DNA of 64,000 nucleotides, taken from NCBI RefSeq assembly GCF_040807025.1, contig NC_090942.1, positions 63,444,911-63,508,910 on the forward strand. The letters run 5' to 3'. Positions 13,901-28,489 of this stretch are shown here, piece after piece. Under the pieces are notes generated by a model. That model was not told the origin of the DNA and made no database searches. It worked only from the letters and a program-made list of their open reading frames with translations. The position numbers and the translations under genes were made by a program. The first letter of the stretch is position 1, and every line of letters starts with the position of its first letter. This DNA is from Struthio camelus (taxonomy: Eukaryota; Chordata; Aves; Struthioniformes; Struthionidae).

Positions 13901-16900
13901 AATATACTTGCATTTAAACCTTCCTGAATAGTAATACTTCCTTGAATTAAGATGTATGTTCCATCCATTACAGAAATACCATCTAGTACTTATCTTTCAT
14001 ACTCATTCCTTCATAACGCTTTTTGCGTCACACCTAGAAAATTCCAGGGAAACGGTTAGGTTACTCTACTAATTACAAAATAACCAGACACAATGTAAAG
14101 GCTCTTCTAACTAGCTCCTCAGTGTTACATAAAAACAAAGGATGATCTCACAAAAACTTGGAAAAAAGAAATATCTCCTACTTGTAATTACTAAATTCAA
14201 AAAAAGTAAAGTGCTCATTTTTTTTACTGTCAAAATGAGAATACCTTTCATCATACAAAGCAAACTTAAATGATTAGAAGGAAAAATTCTTCCCTGCAGA
14301 AAACAAAATTAATCACCTAGATCAAGTAGACTCACAGTCATGTTAGTCTTAGATGGAACTTTCCAAACAGAGGTGGTTGGAATCTTCCATTTAGGCAGCT
14401 GAAACTACAGCTGAGTTTTTCTAGGTAATAAGTGTTGGTTTTTTGTGTTCAGTTTTCTAATAGCCTTTTAGACTTCTGATAGTCTTCCAGAGTCACTAGA
14501 AAACAGCAACAAACAGCTACAGAGAGGGAAAATACTTTCTTGTAGAGTAATATGTTTTAAAATCTTGGAAGCATAAGTACTTCTAATATAGTTAACAAGT
14601 GCTATGAGTTTAAAGAAGTTCCAAAGACAGATTTTTGGACTATAATTAAACATTCAAGAGATTTGGAGCTCAGTTTACATCTAGTCTACGTTTATATTTA
14701 CACTGCTCTGGCCTTCCCAAAGTACACTAGTTCAAGCTGATTTAGTTAGGGTTGGGGTTTTTTGTGGGTTTTATGGTTTTGCTTGGTTTCGGTGTTTTAA
14801 CCAATTAAAATATATTTTAAAATGAAATCAGCACATGAACACGTTGTAAAAGATGTTAGAATATTATAAATTCTTTTAAGTTTTTTTTTTTTAAAGTGTT
14901 TATGCTAAGAATAAATTTGCCAGGTGTTAGGACCTTGTACAAATATACAAAGCTACCTGTTGTCTCCATTTGGCAACTAGATCGGTTGGTCCTAGTTCTC
15001 TCTAGACAGAAGAATCCCTCAATGAAAAGCTCTAGAAAAATGTATGGTGAGAGACAAGTTTGTGCTAAGCTTTATTCTGCATTGTAGTTTGCCTCTGGCA
15101 AAAACTTGCTCTCTGATATGTTACTTTTGTTATACAGAAGATGGAAATCCAACTCCAAAAATCATTGTAACATCTTGAATTGTACTAAAACAAAATTCTC
15201 TAATAAAATCTAATCAAGAACTCTTCTAACAATTATTGGTAGAAGTATATGCAAAAGAATCAATAGCATAATAAGCAATAAATTTAGTTTGTGATAATTT
15301 TTGTAAAACGCTAACAAATCTAATAATTTTCCTTATTGATATGTTTATTCTTGTTTCATACAGAAATAAATCTGGTGTGATTATGTTTTTTTGGCTACAT
15401 GCAACAGTGCATCTGTCTCTTTCTAAAAACTTTGAACTGGCTGCAAGGTTCAAGAAATTTAAGGTGCAAAGGTGTCAGAGACACTAAGTCCCTGCACGCT
15501 TTATGTAATCATTAGCTAGGTGGAGGAATGAGAGCTTCTTAATGCTCCCACAGAAAGAAGAGCTGTAGCGTGAACTCTTATTTGGCATCAGACAGTCCAA
15601 ATCAGAGATAGTCTTCAAAAAATACACATGGTGAAAGGATTCAGTCATTCCCTGCTCAATGAAAAGCTTTTTTAGTAGTATGTTTCACAAGCATAGCTGG
15701 AAAGAAGGATAAAGTGACATTCTATTTCATATTCCTGTGATTTTTTTTTTAATATAACGTAGTAGCACAAAGAAATATCAAATTTCTTATTATCAGATCA
15801 CGTATTTAAACATAAATTTTTAGAGGTTCTCTAAGCTATATAAAATACAAAAGAGATCTCTCAATTCTACAGGGAATATCACTACTAGTCCTTCAAACTG
15901 AACTTTAACATGAATATGAAACACAAGCACAAAAGACTATATGTACCAGTAATAGAAAGTTATACAAGTCAGGGAAAAAAAAAATCAGATCAACATGAAA
16001 TTTTAATGTGACTGGAAAACCACTATTCTATCGCAGCAGATTTTGAAGCAAATCATTGTGAACAAATGTGTCTCTCTTCCTGAGCTTCCAGGGTAATAAG
16101 ACTTGTACTGCATTTTAAGCTCCCCTAAACTGCTTTTAACCAAGAGAAAGGCTCTATAAACACTACATATGGCCCAGATACTCATGGTTAAACAATATCA
16201 TTTACTGTTTTATTCTGGCATTCATTTTGGTTTTGCAGCTTTTTAGATGGAAGAGGTGACATTGCAATTGAACGAGATTCACAGTAGTCTGAAAAGCTCA
16301 TACCTAGCAATTACTAGACACCAAATATCTTACCCATTAAAAACAAAATGAAGTAACCACACCATCAACCTCTACAGTTACTTTGCAACAATAGTATTCA
16401 AAAATAATAATCACAGTGTATGCCTATACTAGAACTAGATTTGCTTTGTACTTGATTTAGAACTATGCAGAGAATCAAGACTGATTCAAATGGTATGATT
16501 TAACATTTAAATCAATTAACAGCAAGCGCCTAATTCTTTGGTGCTATCCAATACAGAGGGAAAGATTTTACAGAGCAATTTTTTTTCCTGCATAGTCTAC
16601 AATATTGATGAGTCATAATGATAGTATTGTTAAAATACAAAGCAGGCACCAGTCTCTCTTTTTATTCTAGACTGCTGAATTTACACTTTAAAATATCTGT
16701 CTTCTAAAGGACACATGCTTTCCTAGCATTACATCATTTTTCTTCAAAAGCATTTAAGATACAGGTTTTAAACTGGAGGTATGGCTAGTATTTATTTGAA
16801 TTTTAGGAGTTTCTACATAACCTCCAGCCATGTGTGCTTTCTGACAAGGAAATTAAAGAAATAAAGTGGTCCAAAAGTGCTTTCTCCTTCTACTAAATGC

Positions 16901-19900
16901 TCATGAAAGTGCTTATGCCTATGAAAAACATCACATCAGTCAAGAATCTGTGTAAAATAGAGTAACATCATAAGCAAGTATCATTGTATTTCATGACTGT
17001 AGAATACAAAAACATCAGCCAATGTGTAGATCCAATGATGTTCACACCACTGAATCTACAAAGTCAATGCTGAACTCCGACAGTGCTAGTTCTAGTAGAC
17101 AATGCCTCTCAGCAGCAGGGTTTGATATCAGCCTCTCCCATTACTGTGCAGCCTGATGAACCTGTGCGAAAAAAGCTGATGCTACTCCTCCCTTTTCATG
17201 CTCTATATGACTATAAACACAAGCAGTCTCCAAGTGCAGAAGGAAAAAAATGGATAGCGTTTAAAGGGTTAACAATGCAGCTGGGGGTGGGGGTGGAGGG
17301 GATTTCCTCAAAATTTTTCCATAAGAAGTGACACACTTAAAAACCCCACCATGTAAATAAAACGTCTACCCCTCAGAAGTGTTGGGTCAATTTTAGTGTA
17401 GGATAATCGAACCTTACGACTCTGCCAAAAGAAATTTTAGCTGCATATTCACCTAATTTATTGTAACTTAGTCAATTAGCAGAATCTATATTTCCATTAG
17501 ATAAACACGAAATTAAGTGACTTTCTCCCAGAAAATGAAATCACATCTCTTCCACTTCTTCAGCTCTGAATTACAGTCGTCTTTTTTTCCCTTAAAATAT
17601 TCTTACCTGAAGAAACTATAATAGGTAGTCAGTTCTGAAGAAAGATCTGCTGTGGATCAGAAAGCAGCAGAAGTTACACTTTTCATATTCCTAGTTCAGA
17701 TTGCCAAAGAAGCAAACAGTACGTCAGAAATGAAAATATGCCCAGTCTCCTTAAAGTTGTTATCTAGCCTCTTAGAGGCACTAGAGGTAACGATGACTAA
17801 CTCTTTTGATCGCCTGCCAATATTTCCCCCATCAGCTGTTCAGCTTTTCTGCCGATATCAGTCCATTTCACATAGTCAATAGCCCGTAAGAGCAACAGAT
17901 ACAGGAAAAATGAACTCAGGCCTATAAGCCTAACACCAGCAAAGGTGTCAAATGCCAGTTCTATGTGTGGCATTGACAAGAAAATCACATTCCAATTTTG
18001 ACACACAAGCCAGAAGTTTGCACCACTGCTCTACAGTCATATTGAAGGCACACAGTGGAATCGTGGAGAAGATCACACTGCTGCTGCCTGTGCTGTGTCT
18101 GTTCACGGACGGAGAGAAATCTCTTCAGGTCTCCGTTAGTACCAACACTAAATTCATATTTTAATAAAACAAAATATAAAAAGACAATTCAAATCCCTGA
18201 TTAGAATATTTTAATTCAGACGCAAACTAGGCAAGCTCTAGGCAAACCATATCTTTTCCCCTTCAGGCTGTAATTCTTTCTGTCACTAACTTTTCTGTGA
18301 TTCATATGGTACCAACAATGTTCTCAAAATGCAAATTGCTAATGACTTTTCTTAGGCATGTATAAATCTGGAAAATATGGGCTGTTCCGTGCAGCACTTC
18401 CAGAAGTACCAAAAACATCCTTCCACATATGTCTAAAATAATGGCAAAGTTTTATTTCATGCCTCAAGCTATTGTTATACTGAATAAACTTGGTGCAACA
18501 TTTGGAGAACAGTGACATTCTCCCATTTTCAAATCAATGCTGATTCACATGAAATATTTTTTTAAATGGGTTCTGCAAACAGAATATAATTAAACAAAAT
18601 ATAGTTTCATTGATAGTGGCACTAATAAGCATGCTTGATTTTAATTTCCAGACTGACCATGCATTTTAAGAAAGGATGCACATTTTAAAAATAAGTTATG
18701 TTTATATAAAAATAAAAAAAGATTTCAGGAAAATGAATGAGGATGATAATTTTTGAGACAGTGAAAAAAGAGGGGCCGTGGTCCTCTTTTCAACTGCTAG
18801 AATGATGTTAAGATAAAAAACAGGTAAAGGTTACTACTATTAGGCAGAGAGACTTCTGTATGTCAAGCAAATAAGGGTCACATCAAGAAAGGAACAGTAG
18901 CCACAAAAGAACACAAAAATTTAGTGGTAATGAAAGAAACCAGTTCTACTCAAACAAGCAAAACACAGAGGCCCTCTTCTCCACCTAGGATACAGCATAC
19001 AATCAGCTTTGAAATGGAAAAAGCTACATTTGGCTCACAACATGCCCTTTCCTCATCAGCAAGACCTACAAATCCCTGTAAATCACATTACAGTCATGCA
19101 GTTTTTTGACTTGTCACTTTCCTTCTTTGATAGTTGGTTGTAGTGAACTTCTAGCCTTCAAAGATGTAAGTTCTTCTGCACAGGGCAGCATATGTACCCT
19201 TTTTCTCTTTTGCATAGTAGAGCTCTCACTGTTAGGACTAATATATACATTTATACCTGGCTTTCTTCCTGTTCTCTTCTTATAAGAGTAGGCAGCTGTC
19301 TCCACGATCCAGTATTGCCAGGCATTTAAAGGTGATGCCATTATCACAAAAGCTATCACTGACCTTTGACTGTATTACCTGCTCTTCATAACTATCTTTC
19401 CAAGATTAACATGCCTAGCATTTGGGGATGCCAACAAGCTGCCTTTTATTAGTAGTATCATTGGTATTATAAATAACCTGACAGAAATAGTTACATTCTT
19501 CTATTTGAATTTTCCCCCTAAATACCAGACTGATGCCTAAGCTGAGTTTGAATCAGTCTTATGCCAACAAAAACTTTTTAGGTTTGTGACATTTTAACAT
19601 CTCAGATCATGCAAAGATCTTAGTCAGACCCATTTCCTAGTCCCAGAACATCCAAAGATAACTATGCTTTTGTTTATGTCTATATTTACACACATAAATT
19701 TACTTTAATGAAAAGCTACTGTACATCAGTAACAGAAGCGTTTTGCATTTATATTCATTCTGCCTATGACCTCTTTGGGACTAATAGTAAACAAATATTC
19801 CGGCTTTTCTGACAAAGAAATGCAAGAAAATTACATTGAAACTTTTTAATGCTTAAAATAATTGTACTACAGTAGGTAGCATATATGGAATATACTGGAC

Positions 19901-21924
19901 AATACCACTTACAGATATCAAAAATTTGTCATTTCTGGGAGCATATAACTTCAAACTCTCACCTGCAAAATTCCTGTACAATAGAACCATTATTTTTTCA
20001 AATTATTATATATCTATGCTCATATACACAGGTAACAAAACATTTCATTTTCTTTTGCAAGCTGATTTCAGCATATATGATGAAGTACTTCGCTATTTAT
20101 TTTGAAAAGTATGATATATAAACTGCTTTTCTCTTTATAGTAAAAACTATAATTAACAAATACTTTTGCTATGTAATGACTTGCTTTCCATTTTACTACA
20201 CTTTCACTTTTCTAGTTCTTTAGGTGATATTCGGATTCTGTTTCTTAAAACAGGCAAACGCGTTAAATCTAATTATGTGATTAACTTCAGAGATCGCCTC
20301 TGGCTGCTAAAATGTTTTATGACTTGAACAAGTCATCTCTAAATGACTACAACAGAAAAGTTGCAAGTTCATGTTTAAATGGAAAGGGAATGCTATATGA
20401 GCTTCTTTTGATAACTAAAAACTGATTTTTCATTAAGCACAACAGCACTCACAAAAATATGTAAAGCTAATGACAGTATCTAGCAAGCTATAGGGCTTTC
20501 CTATTTCTAATGAAAAAAACATTTAACAGACTAATTAAATACATCATTGGAAGCAAGATCCTGCACAATCATCCTTTGGCAAATACTGCAGGGACAACCT
20601 TATTCAATATAATCAATGTCATATCTAACTACTTAGCTTTTGTAGGCATTTTGGTATGCTGATGATAAACAGTTTCCTTACCATTCTAGAAGTGCTTGAC
20701 TGTTGATGAATGAAAATTCAGCAACAGGAAAAAATCTAGATGATTGCAATTTGCATGTTTTTCTAACATCAAAACACTGACAGCTTTTAAGACCATCTAT
20801 GCTTTCATCTATAAAAACATTTCAAAAGATTGTATGATCAGAAAGGATGGGGCAAGGAGAGTTCCAAAGAGGGACAAATACATTGAGTGTACAATATGCA
20901 AGTGCTCTTATGCACCAGTTTACTATAATACCATAATAATAGTATGAAACTTTTCTTTTCCTTGAACTGAATTTTCTTTATATTTACATATAAGAAGAGG
21001 AAGTAAATGAACCAACTGGGCACCTACCCCAGATACCTTAACATCTTACCATATCCTTCTTCACATGTTACTCTATGCTTTCTAAAGCATGCCTATCCAG
21101 TTTGAAGCCAGTGTTACATGCTATACATGAATCAGACATGAAGTCTTATTTAGAAGGTTTTTTTGAACCACGTTGTCAGGAAGTATGAAATTATACCACA
21201 AGGGTTGACTTCTCTGCATTTTTCTCAGACTTTTATTTCTATTCATGCTTAATGACCTTGTGGAAAACAATAGGCACATGTTGCTCATTCATTAAATATG
21301 AACAAGACAATGGCTAACCATCACTTGCCACTAGTGAATAATATTTATAAAGTTTCCATATTCAAAAGTTGTGTTACACATTTGCTGGAATTGTGGCTAT
21401 ATTTAATATATTTACACATTAATGTAACTATTTTAAAATACAAGTCAGGTTAAATGTGTCCTTATTTAGAAGTCAGGCATACCAACATCTAGAAAAGTTG
21501 TTAACGATTAGAAATTGTGATATCTTGAAAGAGAGAAAGAACAATCAAGTACATCACTTGTGGATAAAAATATTTAGAGTAAGTGTTAAACCGGAATTTG
21601 TTCATTAAGCAAATGAACAAAAATAATTTTCTTTAGAAGAAGTCAGAAAGAAAATCAGCTCACTCTGAACTAGTAGATCATCTTATTAAACATATTTCCA
21701 CATAAACTTACATCCTGAAGAAAGCATTTTTATTTATCATCCAGATTTTTTGGTAGATGAAAAATAAATCAGGTAGACAATTCAATGTTAAATATCTGCT
21801 CTACTCCAGCAGATATATATTAACTACACATAAAAAAAGGCAAGATTATGTTATACTAATGTTTAGGAAAACACTAACAAATTTAACAAACAAGAGACTC
21901 CACTGTGATGTAAAAATGAATTCA
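10922..21924. other. Intergenic, no gene seen
   Basis: AT-rich unique-looking sequence between two CR1 fragments. It holds the 23-T run at 13198 and no supported coding region. Confidence 0.6.
13198..13220 (+). repeat. Poly(T) run of 23
   Basis: Longest homopolymer in the intergenic part. It could be the poly(A) tail of a - strand retrocopy, but no coding-like or repeat sequence was recognised on its right side. Confidence 0.9.
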
Positions 21925-23805
21925 GAATTCTAAATCATGGAGCCATTGAGGCTGGAAGGGACTGTGGAGATGGTCGAGTTCAAAACCCCTGCTCAAAGCA
22001 GGGTCAAGTACAGCCAGTTGCTCAGTGCTGTGTCCAGTCTGCTTGTGACTATCTTCAGGGATGGAGACTCCACAAAGTCCACAACATCTCCGGGCAACTT
22101 GTTCCAGTGTTTGACTACTCCCTACAATAAAAGAGCTTTTTCTTATATTTAAATCAAATTTTCTGTTTCGGTTTGTACTCATTGCCTCTTGTCCTTTCAC
22201 TGAATTCCACTGAGAAGTGTCCGGCTCCATCTTCTTTACTTCCTCCCATTAGGTACTTACATAAATTGATAAGATTCACCCCCTACCTCCCTACAGCTTC
22301 TCATCTCAAGGTTAAACAGTCCTTGCTCTCTCAGGCCCTCCTCATATAAGAGATGTTTCTACCCTTTGATCACCTCTGTGGCCCTTGACTGGACTTGCTC
22401 CAATATGCTCACGTCTCTCTTGTACCAGGGAGCCTAGAACTGGACACAGCACCCCACGCGTGGCCTCGCTAGTGCTGAGTAGAGGGGAAGGATCACTTTC
22501 CTTGACCTGCTGCCAGCACTCTGCCTCAGGGGACAGCCCAGGATGCCGCTGGCCACCTTTGTTGCAAGGGCACACTTCTGGCTCATGGTCAACTTGTTGT
22601 CTGCCAGGACCGCCAGGGCCTTCTCTGCAAAGCTGCTTTCCAGCCGGTCAGCATCCCGCCCGTACTGGTGCCTGAGGTTATTCCTTCCCAGGTGCAGGAC
22701 TTAGCATTTCCCTGTGTTGAACTTCACAAGGTCCTTGTCAGCCCATTTCTCCAAGCCTGTTGAGGTCCCTCTGAACAGCAGCACAACCATGTGTTATCTC
22801 AACCACTGCCCCCACTTTTGCATGCTCTGCAAACTTGCTCAGGGCACACTCTGTCCCATCGCCCAGGGCATTAATGAAGATAATACACAGTAGGAGCCCC
22901 AGTATCAACCCCTGGGGTACGCCACTAGTGACTGGCCTCCAGCAAGACTTCATGCTGCTAATCACAGCCCTTTGAGGCCAGCTGTTCAGCCTGTTTTCAG
23001 TCTACCTCACCATCCCCATATTTAGCCTGTTCCTCATTTGGTTGTCTAAGAATGGTATGGGAGACAGTGTCAAAAGCCTTGCTACAATCAAGCATCAGCT
23101 GCTCTCCCCTCATCTACTGAGCCATTTATCTCACCGTAGAAAGCTGTTCGGTTGGTAAGGAACAATCTCCCTGCTGTAAATCCAGGCTGACTACTCCCAG
23201 TCATTTTCCTGTCCTCCATACGTTTGGAGGTTTCCAGAACAATCTGCTTCATCACCTTCTCAAGGATTGAGGTGAGACTGACCAGCCTGTAGTTCCCTGG
23301 ATCTTCCTCCTTGCTTTCTCCTAGTCCTCTGCAACCTTTTCCATTCACCATAACCTTTCAAAGATAATCAAGAGGGGCCCCACAATAACATTGGTCAGCT
23401 CCCTCGGCACTTGAGGTTGCATCCCATCAGGTCCCATGGACACGTGCACGCGCATTGTTTAAATGTTCCCTAACCTGATCCTTCTCTACTGAAGGTATGC
23501 CTGTATTGCTGCAGACACTTCAGAAATCTCAGGGCCCTGAGACCAAGAGAAGGCTAATCCAAATAGTAGAGACTGAGGCCAAGAAGGCACTGAGTACCTA
23601 AGCCTTTTTCATGTCCTCTGTCACCAGGTCCTCTGCCCCATTCAGCAGTGGACTCACAATTTCCCTATTCCTTTTGCTTCTGATATACCTGTAAAAGCCC
23701 TTGTTGCCCTTTACATCCCTCACTAGATTCAATTCCAGATAGACTTTGGTTTTCCTAACCCAGTCCCAGCACTCTCAGACAGTGTCTCTGTATTACTCCC
23801 AGGAA
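21925..23805 (-). mobile_element. CR1 LINE fragment, degraded
   Basis: GC-rich island in AT-rich DNA with CR1 content on the - strand. The 3' tail lies at about 21930-21990 (the GGTCCCTTCCAGCC-type end). Reverse transcriptase pieces include SWRPVTSGVPQG (about 22900-22940) and GNYRLVSLTSILEKV (about 23270-23310). The 5' end near 23800 corresponds to the linker between endonuclease and reverse transcriptase. The catalytic FADD position reads FAEH, and several frameshifts and stops are present, so the copy is dead. It looks older than the copy at 46690. Confidence 0.93.
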
Positions 23806-25879
23806 TGTTAACTGAATCCAGAATTTCAAGAAGACTATCCTAATTTATAAGCTCAGTCAAGTCTGGACAAATAGAAAACACTGCTGAAAGGATCAAACCA
23901 TTATTGACCTATGGATAAACTATATGTAATAGAATACAGAAAATCAGGGATTAATACGTGCAAGGAAGGAAATATCTTCCTTGAACAGCTTTATTTACAT
24001 TTTCAGATTTAATGAATTTCTCTTCTTTCATAACATTTAATATTGGCACCTCAGAACTTCTGGTCCTTTTCTATGTGTACATCAGTCTGCTGATCAACTT
24101 TTTAATGGTATCACTGTATGCATTCACAGCAATTCTGAGCAAGCAAGAGACATTACTCTTCCCTTATGCAGGAAAGGCAAGACAAGGAGAAAACACTCAG
24201 TCACATCCTTGGAAAAGGTCAGAGAGAATTATAGGCCAGAGAATTAGTTTTGTGAACCCTTTGTCACCAGGTTATCTTCCTTCATTTTACACATCTGGAA
24301 TCCACTGAAGAATCAACTATTGTTTTACAATGACTGTGACTTTCAAATATATTTCCCATATTACAGTGTTGACGCATTCATGTTCCAAAACACAACATAC
24401 AGAGTTGGGGAGGGAGTAGAAGGAGGGGAACAATGAAGAACAAGTGATTCCACATCAAAGTTTCAATGAGGGTAAATCCCACTTATTACAGTATACACCC
24501 AGCTCAAGTTTTGTTTTTCCCCTACATAATTCTGCCATGTGTTCACCTCCAAGTTAACTAAGACCTGTTGGGGTCTGATCTGGATAAACAAATAACATGT
24601 CCAACACTAAAAGAGATTAGAAGACAAGAGTTTCTTCAGCACTTCTGAGGCACAAAGCTTAGTTTCCAAACATTTGGAATTAAGTTTGGGTTAAGTGATA
24701 GATAGATGTAATCTCTGGCTTGCGTTCTGGTCAAGAAAAACATCCATCAAGAACCTAGATGAGGGCTCAAGATTGTACCATCATTATAATACTAAATAAG
24801 ATGCTGGGGATTTTGAATGCATTGTTACTGGGTACAGGAAGGTTACTTTGAAGGGAAAGCTGCTTTGAAGGATACAATACCCTGGTTCAACAGATAGTCT
24901 GGAACACAGTGTCACTGAATACAGATGCCCAGTAGAACAGCAGTGCCAAATCACTATACATCCAAAAAGAATGAACCACAGTTGAAGCTGTAATCTATGC
25001 TGGTTCTATCCTAGGTTCACATGTAACATTTTCATTTTAGAAAAAGTAAGATAATGTACTTAAATACCCTGTGCACTCTGCTGCTTCATAAAGGGCAGAG
25101 AACCTTTGCTCCCTTTCATTTATAATTCAATGTTCACAGCAGACATAGCCAGCAAGAAGTGAAAACAAAATATGTTATGGGATGCATGCTGACAACATTT
25201 CAAAGAATCAAATGCACTGTTGGACAAGTAATTATTCTTTGAATGTGCATCAATGTGGATTAATTAAAAATGGCACATAGTATCCCCCCACATGGTGAGA
25301 CTGAGAAGTTTCAGCCACAAACAGTACTTCTTTTCCAAAACTTGACATCTAAATAAATGGCCAAGTCGAAATCAATATTTGGCAAAGGCCATTGTAGCAG
25401 TACATTTCCTTTTGTTTTCCTAAAGAAGATAGATGATGTTATTTGTCCATTGGCAAAATGACCCTCTATGTTCAAAACACGAGGTATACCAAACAAACGC
25501 TAAACACAGGGATATACTAGGCTAACCATTTTTATTTCTTGCTGGGAAATGAACTGACAGTTACAAAATATAAGCCAGTCTAAAAAGCGGCAGAGGGCCA
25601 AACCTTTCATAATTCCATATCAATGTAAATAATTCTCCTTGATGATTCACTGAATTCTAAATTCCACAAGAAAACACTGCTGTTCAAAATAGCACTAGTT
25701 CACAACTAAAAGCAGATAATTTTAAATTAAGCTGTTTGATAAGTAGCATCTACACCAAATTAACTGAAGTTTGGTTTAATTCTTTATCTTGTGGCACTGA
25801 TCTTTGTAGACCTTGATGCTCATTTGTCCGATGGACTGCTGCCACAGTTAACAATCCTGGCGCCAGTTTTTATAGACTT
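23806..25879. other. Intergenic, no gene seen
   Basis: Between the - strand CR1 and the decayed coding-like fragment. The 98-codon frame at 24012-24308 has no recognised similarity or conserved motif. Confidence 0.55.
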
Positions 25880-26440
25880 GTTCAAAGCTTGCTGAAAGCA
25901 CTGGATAACAACAATCCACCCATTTGGATTGTCAACACTAAGGAAGCAGACATCTGCCAGAGTAACTTGGCTGACTCCAAAAGGCTCTCATTTATGGGAA
26001 TTACAAGGCATCCTGGCATAGAGGTACATAATATGTCCAGAAACTTATGTGATTTCTCCTGGACAGTTTCCACTGGAATCTCCAGTGTGACTGCCATTAC
26101 GTGCAGTAACTCTTGAAAGCTCTTATAAATATCTGGCTGTACTTGTGAATATCAGTGGTAGCACAGTCTCATCTGCAGAAAAAGATAATACAGTGCAGAA
26201 ACTGCCTGCAACTCCTCTTCCTCAAAGCTTGAGACAGAGGTTTTAATCACATACAAAGTTCACCTGTTTGGGATCAAAAAAGACCTGACTAACTGAGATA
26301 ACAGAAGCAGACGCAGCATGGCTAGGTTGCTGGTAGAGATAATTCTCAAGAAAAAGTGTTGCAAGGATACAACAATCACTGAGTCATAATGTCACTCCTA
26401 GACCTTGAATAGCAGTCATAAGCACTGGAATTTGTTTGAG
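25880..26440 (-). pseudogene. Decayed coding-like fragment, unidentified protein
   Basis: On the - strand the reading frame continues with few shifts across about 560 bp. Segments in order are IPVLMTAIQGLGVTL, a stretch with LATLFLENYLYQQPSHAA, VFFDPKQVNFV, SFEEEELQAVSALYYLFLQ, QPDIYKSFQELLHVMAVTL, then KSHKFLDILCTSMPGCLVIP and SLLESAKLLWQM. The composition (Leu-rich amphipathic helices) suggests an alpha-helical, possibly HEAT-like protein. At least two frame changes (near 26145-26160 and 26245) and in-frame stops break it. No intron borders were seen, so a processed pseudogene is likely, but no poly(A) remnant was found and I do not recognise the parent. Confidence 0.5.
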
Positions 26441-27073
26441 CAACAGGGATCAAAAGGCCCAATAAGTGATCTTAAAACAAAAAATCATTTTCTATTGTTT
26501 GAACAAGGAAAAAGAAGGAAGGCAAGCAGTTCCAATCAGGTGTTAAGGCAAATCTCCAGCATGGTACCTTAATATGGTACCACAGATATGCTCTGTACTA
26601 AAGAGGGAATAATGGCTGGTACTTTTAGAAAAGCTTGATAATAACATACTGCTCTAATTAAGAGATCACAAATACTGTGATCTCAAAGCATTTACAGGCT
26701 TTGAATTTCACTTCACAGTACAAAATGAAAAGATATCTGCTTCCTAGTGCTAGGAACCAGAAGAGACTCAGACCTATGCCTTAGGTGTAGGACTCTGCCT
26801 GCCACAAAAAGAGTTTACTAGAGCATTTCTGTGCTCTCTTTAGGCATCACAGCTTCTTGTAAACACCTCTGACCTTTGTGTTCATTTCAAGAATGACTTA
26901 CAAAACAGTGTATCTCAAGAATGTACCTCATGTCCAAAGCACAGTAAAAATACTTTGTGGACTCATCAGAATGCAATGCTATTGCTTCTCATGAAACAAG
27001 GTTCTTAAAACTTGAGGTGTATACTCCGCCATAAGAACAAAATGTTAGTAGAAAAAACCTCAGAGGGAAAAGC

Positions 27074-27100
27074 TTTTCTTTTTTAAAAGAAAAAAGAAAA
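27074..27100. repeat. Inverted repeat, 11-bp arms
   Basis: TTTTCTTTTTT (27074-27084) and AAAAAAGAAAA (27090-27100) are perfect complements around AAAAG. Function unknown; intergenic. Confidence 0.8.
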
Positions 27101-28489
27101 ATCTATGATTTTTCTGTCATCATAGAACAGGAAATAGACCATATTAAATTGAATCCTTACTCCTTTTTGTCTAATAAAAGGCCAATATTAACTGAGGAAA
27201 CCTCCTCTTTTTGGATTCATTGAGGGTCTCTATTCTGCAAAAGGGCTTTCCGAATAAAAAGCTTATCGTTTTGTTTTGTTTTTTTTCTTTAAATCAACAG
27301 TGAAAAGAATAATTCACTTATTTTAAGCATAGTGTATTGGCAAGTTAGTCACTGGAGACCACACAATTTTATTAGGTGGGAAGAATCCTAAGAGGAGGAC
27401 ACAAAGTAACAATTCTGTCTTTCGTTATCATCTGAAACGTTCAAAGTCAAATTACTTTTTATGTGAAGTTGCCTAAATCTTTAGCATAGAGCATGCATTA
27501 ATTAAAGACTTATCTATTTTCTATTTCATCTATACGTTGCAATGTCAGAAGGTAAAATATATCTGACATATGCTTAGTCTACTCATCTGTTAACTCATCC
27601 TCCAAAATCTAAGTTTTAACATTCAGTAAAAGATAGATTATCAATTTTATTAAGATCTGAACAGATCATTCTTGCCACAGAGTAAGGTTTTTAAAAATAA
27701 GTAGGCTTATTCCATCTTTTAAGAATCATTATGCTAATCTCTAGATGTTAAAACTGCAAAGAAAAATCTTCGAAGAGAGCTTAATCATTTTAAGAACTTT
27801 TCAATCTTATTGGAGCAGCACCTCACTTTGGCCCTACAAATGGGCAGCAACTGTAGAACATACCACTATATTTTATCACCACACATAGTCGAAAAGCCAA
27901 GTCTCAGCAGACAAAGCTTCTTTAGCATTTTATGTATAAGCACATGTTGTATGTTCTTATATAAACAACTAGTAATTTTAGTTTTTATATGAATTTTTTA
28001 TTCAAATCTTTTGATTTTAGAATGTGGAAATTGCTCCTATGTGCTCATACACTTGTGCTGGCACATCTCTAAAGCTATTGCCATCCAAAAACCGAAGTTC
28101 TCATACTAAAGACTTGTCAAGAAAATACAAACAGAACATTAACTCCTACAGAGAGTAATCTGCAAGTCCTGCACAATGGCTTTGAGGGGTTTATACTGGG
28201 TCCTCAGCCACAGTGAGGTACTACTTGTTCAAAGATAATTCAAGGGTCAACAATTTAAATGACTTCATTACTGTAGAATAAAGGAAAGGAAGGATGACCA
28301 ACTTGAATTCAGCATGACACATCAGCTTGTAATTTAGTAAACTGTTTCCACTTCCGGTACATCAAGTCTGACAATCAAAAAGAAACTAAATCCATATGAC
28401 TGTGCTGAGCAGGCAAGGTTGGTAACTAAAGGTAACACTTGATTTTGGAAACTCAAAAGGACAGAGATTAATTGTAGGCAAAAAAAGAA

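Noticed and set aside
22342..22675. GC-rich open frames resembling small host proteins
   Set aside because: They fall wholly inside the - strand CR1 and follow its sequence in the wrong frame or strand.
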